From assembly GCA_900756605.1 (NCBI GenBank), contig CAAEKX010000321.1:1-5416 (forward strand): 5,416 nt of DNA, given 5' to 3'. This document shows positions 1-4,701 of the stretch, in pieces (position 1 is the stretch's first letter; each line of letters begins with the position of its first letter). The stretch is from Coriobacteriia bacterium (GTDB lineage Bacteria; Actinomycetota; Coriobacteriia; Coriobacteriales; QAMH01). Below the pieces are notes generated by a model that was given only the letters and a program-made list of their open reading frames with translations, did not search any database and had not been told where the DNA came from. The position numbers and the translations under genes were made by a program.

Positions 1-188
1 AAGCCCTTGAGACCACAAGCCCCCGTGCAGTTGGGCGAACAAGTCGTCCTCACCCATTCTCCGGCAGGGTCGACGTTCTCGGCCAGTGCCTTTGCGCACG
101 GAAGTGCTCCCGTGCCCAGGCACGCGGCCGCCGTCACAGCTGCCGTGCCAGCCACAAATGACCGGCGACTTACGTTTCTCTCTCTCAT
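1..188 (-). CDS. Tat-exported molybdopterin oxidoreductase (DMSO-reductase family catalytic subunit), N-terminal fragment
   Basis: The first 62 residues are visible; the rest lies beyond the left edge. Residues 5-12 (NVSRRSFV) form a twin-arginine motif, followed by an Ala/Thr-rich hydrophobic stretch (13-32) and a likely signal-peptidase site after ALA at 34-36. This predicts folded export across the membrane with cofactor loaded. Directly after comes TTCSPNCTGACG, with C50, C54 and C58 in the CxxxCxxxC spacing that begins the N-terminal [4Fe-4S] domain of DMSO-reductase-family molybdoenzymes. The start at 188 has a strong GAGGAGGG ribosome site. The gene begins 51 bp after the radical SAM gene on the same strand, so co-transcription is likely. 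Family assignment is strong. Substrate cannot be told from this fragment: S- or N-oxides, or the catechol and other aromatic substrates known for Coriobacteriia paralogs, are all possible. Electron-transfer and anchor subunits would be expected further left. Confidence 0.9.
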   Translation of the reverse strand, partial: MRERNVSRRSFVAGTAAVTAAACLGTGALPCAKALAENVDPAGEWVRTTCSPNCTGACGLKG

Positions 189-192
189 GCGT

Positions 193-200
193 CCCTCCTC
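193..200 (-). promoter_or_regulatory. Ribosome binding site of the molybdoenzyme gene
   Basis: On the minus strand this reads GAGGAGGG, four bases before the ATG at 188. It fixes the start of the partial gene and supports that the fragment is really translated. Confidence 0.75.
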
Positions 201-239
201 ACTCGACCGCATGGGTCAATCTGATGGCGCATCGCCAGA

Positions 240-1769
240 CTAGACGAGCACCTTCTCACTCTCGGTCTCGGTAATTTCGCGCAGTTTGCAATCCATCTCC
301 TGCTCGCGCTCGGCGACACTGCGTAGGTCGCGCTCCTCGTCGAAGGCGCTCCGCACCACGCGGCCGTCGCGCTCGAACTTCTTGAGGTCGGATGTTGCCT
401 GGCCCAAATCATCGCGATGACGCTCGGAAGCGCGCTCATCGCCCGGGTCGGTCCAGATGCGCTCGGCGACAGGCGCCCAGCGCTGTGCCATGGGACGTGT
501 CTTGGCGGTAAGCTCGTAGACCGTCTCCTCCTGGACAAGGTCAGTCGAATGCGCACCCGAATCCTCCACGAGCTTCTCGATGCACTCGGGGTTCTCCAGC
601 ATCGGACAGGGGCGCAGGTGATTGTCGTTGAAGGGCTGACCATGGTAGTAACCCATGAACAACGGCGAGCGCAGGGCATCAAGCAAGCTCACGTCGTGGA
701 TGTTGACATTCGAGTAGTGAATGAACACGCAAGGCTCCACATCGCCGTTGGCATTGATATGGAGATAGCGACGACCACCGGCAATGCAGCCACCCACGAA
801 CTCGCCATCATTCTGAAAATCGAGGGTCAGCAGCGGTTTCTCGTGCCGCATCGCATGGTTGAAGTCATAGAGCATCTCGCGTTGCTGAGGACTCGGCATG
901 AGCTCGGCCGGGGAGTCCTTGCCCACGGGCATGTAGGTGAAAATCCAGGCGAAGAACACGCCCTTGTCGATAAGCCAATCGTAGTACTCCTCGGTGCAGA
1001 CCGCATCGGCGTTCTGGCTCGTATAGCAAATGGAGACGCCAAAGGGGATGCCGCGCGCCTTGAGCAGGTCCATGGCCTTGTCGATCTTCTGGTAGGTGCC
1101 AGCACCTCGACGCGCATCGGTAGTCTCTTCGCTGCCCTCGGCCGAGATAATCGGGATGAAATTCTTCACGCGGGCGACTTCCTCGACGAAATCCTGATCG
1201 ATGAGCGTGGCGTTGGTGAAGCAGAGGAAGGCGGAGTCAGGATGGGCATCGCAGAGCTTGATGAGATCCGCCTTGCGCACGAGAGGCTCGCCACCCGTGT
1301 AAATGAAGACATGCGTACCAAGCTCGTTGCCCTGGTTGATGATGGAGTCGATGTCTTCGTAACTCAGGTTGAGCTTGTGGCCGTACTCGGCTGCCCAGCA
1401 CCCCGTGCAATGCAGGTTGCAGGCGCTCGTTGGGTCAAGCAAGACGGCCCAAGGCACGTTGCACTGGTACTTCTCGCGTGACTTCTCCTGTTTATCCCAG
1501 GCGATGAGATTTGCCTCGGTCAGGAAGCACTTGAGCATGCCCGTGGCGACCTCGGGGTCAAGCTCGGCGATACGGCACAAGAGCTGATACCAGTTGTTGC
1601 GCTCCTCGATGGCCTTAGCAAATGCTTTGCGCTGTGAGGGAAACAGCGCGTCCGGAAGCATTTTGTCGATTTTCGTCATCATGCTCTCGATGCGCGGAAC
1701 GGGGTCTTCCATGAAGTAGTCGATGGCCTTGTTAGCCGCCGCCCTCTTTGCGAATTCCATTGGTCTCAT
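240..1769 (-). CDS. Radical SAM protein with SPASM-like C-terminal Fe-S domain, function unknown
   Basis: The 509-residue protein is predicted to be cytosolic. Residues 1-105 are a helical N-terminal region. The radical SAM core starts at LDPTSACNLHCTGCW, where C117, C121 and C124 form the CxxxCxxC site for the SAM-cleaving [4Fe-4S] cluster, and TGGEP at 158-162 is the SAM-binding strand-2 motif. C328, G342 and C347 fit the SPASM spacing C-x13-G-x4-C, and C388 and C396 could complete one auxiliary cluster. Similar proteins, from memory, occur in clostridia and other anaerobes, usually annotated only as radical SAM protein. The reaction is not known to me. Residues 441-509 are a very charged Arg/Glu/Asp-rich tail beyond the conserved WAPVAERIW end. 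The start at 1769 is set by a strong ribosome site. The gene follows the TetR gene by 10 bp and precedes a Tat-exported molybdoenzyme by 51 bp. No candidate precursor peptide was seen in the adjacent gaps, so a peptide-modifying role has no direct support. Confidence 0.93.
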   Translation of the reverse strand: MRPMEFAKRAAANKAIDYFMEDPVPRIESMMTKIDKMLPDALFPSQRKAFAKAIEERNNWYQLLCRIAELDPEVATGMLKCFLTEANLIAWDKQEKSREKYQCNVPWAVLLDPTSACNLHCTGCWAAEYGHKLNLSYEDIDSIINQGNELGTHVFIYTGGEPLVRKADLIKLCDAHPDSAFLCFTNATLIDQDFVEEVARVKNFIPIISAEGSEETTDARRGAGTYQKIDKAMDLLKARGIPFGVSICYTSQNADAVCTEEYYDWLIDKGVFFAWIFTYMPVGKDSPAELMPSPQQREMLYDFNHAMRHEKPLLTLDFQNDGEFVGGCIAGGRRYLHINANGDVEPCVFIHYSNVNIHDVSLLDALRSPLFMGYYHGQPFNDNHLRPCPMLENPECIEKLVEDSGAHSTDLVQEETVYELTAKTRPMAQRWAPVAERIWTDPGDERASERHRDDLGQATSDLKKFERDGRVVRSAFDEERDLRSVAEREQEMDCKLREITETESEKVLV

Positions 1770-1773
1770 GACG

Positions 1774-1782
1774 CTCCTCCTA
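1774..1782 (-). promoter_or_regulatory. Ribosome binding site of the radical SAM gene, overlapping the TetR stop codon
   Basis: The minus strand reads TAGGAGGAG, then CGTC, then the ATG at 1769. The TAG is the stop codon of the TetR gene, so termination of the first gene happens on the ribosome site of the second. This suggests translational coupling and supports the start at 1769 over the in-frame ATG three codons later. Confidence 0.75.
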
Positions 1783-2391
1783 CTGTGTTACCTGCAGCAC
1801 GCTGCATTCCTCGATAATGATCTCTACGTATTCAGGGCTCAGACCCTGCGATATGGCGAAGGGGGCGAAGGACAGACGCATGACGTATTCTGGCGTCACG
1901 ATGCGACCTTCGAGCGATGCGATGGAAAGCAGGCCGTAGGCGCCGTTGAGGGCGACGACGAGGCAATCGCCCAGATACTGCTTGTCGATGGCATCGGACC
2001 AATGCGCGACGATCCAGTCGCGCTCGCGCATGACCACGCCCTCGATGAACGTGCGGAAGCCCAGAAGATCCTGGATGAGCGGAGAGCCCTTCTCTTCCGC
2101 GACGAGCCTTTCGAGGTGAATAAAGCCCATCATGCACAGCAGCTGGATAGTGCTCGTATGCGGAGGGCAGAGCTTCTGCGCGGTCTCGCGCACCCAGGCA
2201 AAATGCTCGTCAAGGTAAAGGGCAAGGAACATTTCCTTGTGCGGGTAGTAATGTTGCACGACCGACTTGCTCGTATCGCATGCATCGGCGATGTCCTGAT
2301 AGGACGTGGCGGCATAGCCCTTCTCGCCGAACAGCTTCAAGGCCGTAGCGTAAAGGCGTAAGCGCTCCTCGTCCTTCCTTGGTGCTGCCAT
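1780..2391 (-). CDS. TetR/AcrR-family transcriptional regulator
   Basis: The 203-residue protein has normal TetR length. Residues 10-55 form the N-terminal DNA-binding domain, with the family pattern ALKLFGEKGYAATSYQDIA, then the recognition helix DTSKSVVQHYY (39-49) and PHKEMF (50-55). The rest is helical and lacks similarity I recognise, as is usual for the ligand-binding and dimer domain, so the effector is unknown. The start at 2391 is preferred to an upstream in-frame ATG at 2409 because the GGGGAGGAA ribosome site lies between them and correctly precedes the second ATG. It is the first gene of a same-strand set with the radical SAM gene and the molybdoenzyme gene. A perfect inverted repeat upstream (2440-2464) is its likely operator, suggesting autorepression and control of the downstream genes. 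Binding and ligand release are inferred, not shown. Confidence 0.95.
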   Translation of the reverse strand: MAAPRKDEERLRLYATALKLFGEKGYAATSYQDIADACDTSKSVVQHYYPHKEMFLALYLDEHFAWVRETAQKLCPPHTSTIQLLCMMGFIHLERLVAEEKGSPLIQDLLGFRTFIEGVVMRERDWIVAHWSDAIDKQYLGDCLVVALNGAYGLLSIASLEGRIVTPEYVMRLSFAPFAISQGLSPEYVEIIIEECSVLQVTQ

Positions 2392-2393
2392 GG

Positions 2394-2402
2394 TTCCTCC
2401 CC
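2394..2402 (-). promoter_or_regulatory. Ribosome binding site that decides the TetR start
   Basis: The minus strand reads GGGGAGGAA just before CC and the ATG at 2391. It lies inside the reading frame that would begin at 2409, which makes the longer start unlikely. No comparable site precedes 2409. Confidence 0.7.
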
Positions 2403-2439
2403 AATACATGCGGATATGCGGGGAACTCCCTTTATTCCG

Positions 2440-2464
2440 ATACGCGTATATTCTATACGCGTAT
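2440..2464. promoter_or_regulatory. Candidate TetR operator: perfect 11-bp inverted repeat
   Basis: Left arm ATACGCGTATA (2440-2450) and right arm TATACGCGTAT (2454-2464) are exact reverse complements around a TTC spacer. Each arm also contains the self-complementary TACGCGTA, so ATACGCGTATA occurs as two direct copies with starts 15 bp apart (2440 and 2455). This double symmetry could hold one or two repressor dimers. It begins 49 bp upstream of the TetR start and covers the expected transcription start of the candidate promoter at 2465-2492. TetR-family proteins commonly repress their own promoter this way; binding here is inference. Confidence 0.75.
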
Positions 2465-2492
2465 AATTTACTCCACTGGGAATAGAAGTCAA
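2465..2492 (-). promoter_or_regulatory. Candidate promoter of the TetR-radical SAM-molybdoenzyme set
   Basis: On the minus strand TTGACT (2487-2492, five of six to the -35 consensus) is followed after 16 bp by TAAATT (2465-2470, four of six to the -10 consensus). Transcription would start near 2458, inside the inverted repeat. An alternative -10, TAGAAT (2450-2455), lies within the operator but lacks a good -35. Upstream A-rich sequence could act as an UP element. Confidence 0.5.
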
Positions 2493-2498
2493 CAGCAT

Positions 2499-2525
2499 AC
2501 TTTTCAAAATATTGAAAGTTTTTTT
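2499..2525. other. AT-rich imperfect hairpin with adjoining T/A tract
   Basis: TTTCAA (2502-2507) pairs with TTGAAA (2512-2517) around a four-base loop, and seven T follow on the plus strand (2519-2525). Read on the plus strand it resembles a weak terminator, but no plus-strand gene ends here. Read on the minus strand the A tract precedes the hairpin and sits upstream of the -35 at 2487, so an UP-like role is equally possible. It gives no convincing terminator for the CLC gene, which ends at 2538 and may read through. Confidence 0.25.
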
Positions 2526-2537
2526 GCGTGAACGGAA

Positions 2538-3836
2538 CTATTTTTCTGGTGAACGCTGTTCAACCACGTCATCCGAGGCGTCAGCGGATGCTGCAGCATG
2601 GCGAGCGGCAAGCTGCCTATGCGCCTCGGCGAGAAGTCCGTGTCCGTAATAGCCATAATCCCGGTTGCCCACGAGAGCGCAGATGACGCCAATGGCCAGG
2701 AAAGGAGCTATGCCCCAGCCGAAAACCTCGCAGCCGAGGAAGAAACCGGCAATGGGGCAGCGCGACATGCCCACATAAAAGGTGATGACGCCCAGCGCGC
2801 CTGCGAAGGCGGCATCGATGCCGATGAGCTGACCGACCGAGCAGCCCGTCAAACCGCCAATGGCAAGCGTGGGCATGATCTCGCCACCTTTGAGGCCAAA
2901 AGCAAGCGCCGTGAAGACAAAGCCCGCCTTGATGGCGAAATCGTACGTGCCGATCGAACCTGCGAGCGCGTGCTTGAGCAAGTTCATGCCCGAGCCTTCG
3001 AAGTCATAGAGACCAAAGGCATAGACGAGGCAGACGATGACGAGACTCGAGACGATGACCGTGACATAGGGCTTGTTGAAATGCCCCTTGAGAAGCTTGC
3101 GCGTAAAGCGTAGGGCGCGACCGAAAACGCCACCAAGAATGCCGCAGACTATGCCGACGATGCCAGTGTAGAGCGCGAGCTCGGGGGTAATGTCCAAGAT
3201 GGCGACGTGCGGAATGATGTCACCGATGCCAAAGGGATATGCGATGGATGCGGCGATGAAGGCAGAGACGATCATCGCGATGAATCGCGGAAGGCTCAGA
3301 TTCCTGAAACGCGTGAGCTCGAGCACCATGAACACGGCACCCAGCGGTGCGAAGAACAGGGCCGAGAACGTCGCGCTCATGCCCATGAGCGCCGCGTACC
3401 CGTATAGCTCCCTGTCCTGCTTGTCGACGAAGCAGTTCTTGAGCTTGAACGCCCGTCCGAGCGTCTCGCTCACCGAAGCGCCCGCCTGAAAGGCACTCGA
3501 CTCCTTGCCGACGGCGCCACCACCCAGAATGGTGAGACAGGTGCCGATGATGATGCCCGGCGCAAGTGTAGGCGAGACCACGTCGTTTTCACGCATCTGG
3601 TCGACAAGGGTATCGGTCGAGTAATCGTAGGGAAGCTTGAGCACCTTGTAGAGGGCAAGCGAAAGAACGCCGAGAAGCGGCAGGAGAAAGAGCGTCCAGG
3701 CATAGGTCTGGTTGATGTGATAGGCAAAGTTGACGCACAGGCACAAGATAATCGAAACGCAGGCCGAGATGATGCCGACGCAGACGATGAAGGCAAGATG
3801 CTTGAGAAGCTCAACCTTGTCGATCTTGTGGTGCAT
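2538..3836 (-). CDS. CLC-family anion channel/antiporter with atypical selectivity motifs
   Basis: The 432-residue polytopic membrane protein has hydrophobic helices through about residue 390 and a short hydrophilic tail with no CBS domains. GGGAVGKESSAFQAGAS (106-121 region) matches the GREGP segment, with E112 as the gating glutamate. The GSGIP chloride-binding motif is not recognisable; the aligned stretch reads DYSTDTLVDQM (71-81). At the helix N start, KGGEIMP (316-322) replaces the common GGIFAP. A GGE-x-x-P form with an extra acidic residue is, from memory, typical of fluoride-exporting CLC-F proteins, but their usual Asn/Met-type replacement of GSGIP and the Phe pair are not evident. 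The protein may therefore be a divergent anion/proton antiporter; fluoride export is possible but unproven. The start at 3836 is chosen over the in-frame ATG at 3863 because GAGGAGGG directly precedes it. The gene is divergent from the two-component system at 4017 and shares its 180-bp upstream region. Confidence 0.9.
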   Translation of the reverse strand: MHHKIDKVELLKHLAFIVCVGIISACVSIILCLCVNFAYHINQTYAWTLFLLPLLGVLSLALYKVLKLPYDYSTDTLVDQMRENDVVSPTLAPGIIIGTCLTILGGGAVGKESSAFQAGASVSETLGRAFKLKNCFVDKQDRELYGYAALMGMSATFSALFFAPLGAVFMVLELTRFRNLSLPRFIAMIVSAFIAASIAYPFGIGDIIPHVAILDITPELALYTGIVGIVCGILGGVFGRALRFTRKLLKGHFNKPYVTVIVSSLVIVCLVYAFGLYDFEGSGMNLLKHALAGSIGTYDFAIKAGFVFTALAFGLKGGEIMPTLAIGGLTGCSVGQLIGIDAAFAGALGVITFYVGMSRCPIAGFFLGCEVFGWGIAPFLAIGVICALVGNRDYGYYGHGLLAEAHRQLAARHAAASADASDDVVEQRSPEK

Positions 3837-3840
3837 GTCG

Positions 3841-3848
3841 CCCTCCTC
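3841..3848 (-). promoter_or_regulatory. Ribosome binding site that decides the CLC start
   Basis: The minus strand reads GAGGAGGG, then CGAC, then the ATG at 3836. It falls inside the frame beginning at 3863, so the longer version, adding nine charged residues, is unlikely. Confidence 0.7.
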
Positions 3849-3919
3849 TCGCGTTGTTTCCATGATACGCCCATGCGGGTTATTTTTCGCTCAGACTATT
3901 CGAGCTTTCTCATAAAGTT

Positions 3920-3948
3920 ACGTTTCTTACATCTACGTAAGAAAGCGT
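3920..3948. promoter_or_regulatory. Inverted repeat, candidate BceR-type response-regulator box
   Basis: TTTCTTAC (3923-3930) and GTAAGAAA (3937-3944) are perfect arms around ATCTAC. The pairing extends with ACG (3920-3922) and CGT (3946-3948) if G3945 is bulged. The core TTACATCTACGTAA (3927-3940) fits the published BceR-like box TNACA-N4-TGTAA, as I recall it, with one mismatch (C for T at 3936). It sits just upstream of the weak -35 of the candidate response-regulator promoter, the usual place for an activator. It also lies upstream of the divergent CLC gene. The regulator that binds it is inferred to be the product of 4017-4694. Confidence 0.55.
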
Positions 3949-3955
3949 GCCACGA

Positions 3956-3984
3956 CGTTTTGCTCGGATATATGCGACTACAAT
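3956..3984 (+). promoter_or_regulatory. Candidate activator-dependent promoter of the two-component system
   Basis: TACAAT (3979-3984) matches five of six -10 bases. At 17-bp spacing the -35 position reads CGTTTT (3956-3961), a poor match to TTGACA. A good -10 with a poor -35 and an inverted repeat just upstream is the pattern of a promoter needing an activator. Transcription would start near 3991. Confidence 0.4.
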
Positions 3985-4005
3985 GACGGTACGACCCAAG
4001 CGAAC

Positions 4006-4009
4006 GGAG
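4006..4009 (+). promoter_or_regulatory. Ribosome binding site that decides the response-regulator start
   Basis: GGAG ends one base before the ATG at 4011 but seven bases before the ATG at 4017. Only the second spacing is workable, so the protein likely begins MPTVYIVEDD. Confidence 0.6.
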
Positions 4010-4016
4010 CATGACC

Positions 4017-4694
4017 ATGCCCACCGTGTACATCGTCGAAGACGACATCACCTTGCGTGACGAGCTCGCGCGCCTACTCGAACTCAACGGCTACGAAACA
4101 CGCGCATGTTCGGATTTCTCCCGCGCGGCAATCGACATCGTCGCCGCTAATCCCGATTGCGTCATCCTGGACCTGGGCTTGCCGGGCGCCGATGGACAAT
4201 CGATCTGCCGCGACATTCGCAGAGAGGCCGAGATGCCCATCATCATCCTCACGGCAAAGAGCGATGAGTTCACTGAGGTCATGTCGCTTAACCTGGGTGC
4301 CCATGACTTCATCGCCAAGCCCTATCGGCCGGCCGTGCTGCTTGCTCGCGTCGCATCGCTCATCAAGCGTTCCAGCTCGGCTGCGGCCGAGCCGAGTACC
4401 ATCTCGCATGCCGGCGTCACGCTCGACCTCGGTACGTCCGAGGTGCGCTATCAGGGCAAGGCAGCCGAGCTCACGAGAAACGAGCAGCGCATCCTCGCCC
4501 TGCTCATGCGCAATGCGGGCGTCATCATCTCTCGCCAGGAGATCATGTGCGACCTTTGGGAGTCTGACGCCTTCGTCGATGACAACACGCTCACGGTCAA
4601 CATCAATCGCCTACGAAAGACTCTCGCAGGCATCGACATCCCCAGCGAGTTTCTGCAAACACGTCGTTCACTTGGATACGTCATCATGAAATAA
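4017..4694 (+). CDS. OmpR/PhoB-family response regulator, BceR-like
   Basis: The 225-residue cytosolic regulator has the standard two-domain layout. The receiver domain (1-115) shows the acidic pair D9/D10, phospho-acceptor D52 in VILDLGLPG, switch residue T79 and conserved K101 in AKPY. A linker of about 15 residues leads to a winged-helix domain (about 125-225), with LTRNEQRILALLM, the LWESDAFVDDNTLTVNINRL recognition region and the terminal RSLGYVI. The DDNTLTVNINRLRK stretch and the neighbouring kinase point to the BceR group, which responds to cell-wall-active peptides and switches on an ABC transporter. That role is inferred from family and context. The gene is followed after 7 bp by its kinase and divergent from the CLC gene. 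A BceR-type inverted repeat lies upstream, so autoregulation is plausible. No key residue is missing. Confidence 0.95.
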   Translation: MPTVYIVEDDITLRDELARLLELNGYETRACSDFSRAAIDIVAANPDCVILDLGLPGADGQSICRDIRREAEMPIIILTAKSDEFTEVMSLNLGAHDFIAKPYRPAVLLARVASLIKRSSSAAAEPSTISHAGVTLDLGTSEVRYQGKAAELTRNEQRILALLMRNAGVIISRQEIMCDLWESDAFVDDNTLTVNINRLRKTLAGIDIPSEFLQTRRSLGYVIMK

Positions 4695-4701
4695 TCAGGC
4701 C

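Noticed and set aside
225..237. Short hairpin TGGCG-CAT-CGCCA after the radical SAM stop as a terminator
   Set aside because: It has only five base pairs and no T-run follows on the minus strand, so it is unlikely to end transcription before the molybdoenzyme gene.
7..243. Plus-strand open frame at the left edge
   Set aside because: The minus strand here encodes a Tat signal and Fe-S motif with a strong ribosome site, which explains the sequence better.
417..1481. Long plus-strand open frame (354 codons) opposite the radical SAM gene
   Set aside because: Its translation shows no recognisable fold or motif, and the opposite strand encodes clear radical SAM motifs with a good ribosome site. 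It is a GC-driven antisense shadow.
1723..2361. Plus-strand open frame opposite the TetR gene
   Set aside because: The minus strand carries an intact TetR DNA-binding domain. The plus-strand product has no family features.
2550..2562. Inverted repeat TGAAC-GCT-GTTCA at the end of the CLC gene as a terminator
   Set aside because: It lies inside coding sequence, has five base pairs, and lacks a downstream T-run on the minus strand.
3837..4016. Fluoride riboswitch upstream of the CLC gene
   Set aside because: I looked for the conserved GGxGATGG-type opening and its pairing partners on the minus strand and found none.
4074..4409. Minus-strand open frame opposite the response regulator
   Set aside because: The plus strand has the full receiver domain with all key residues; the antisense product has no recognisable motif.
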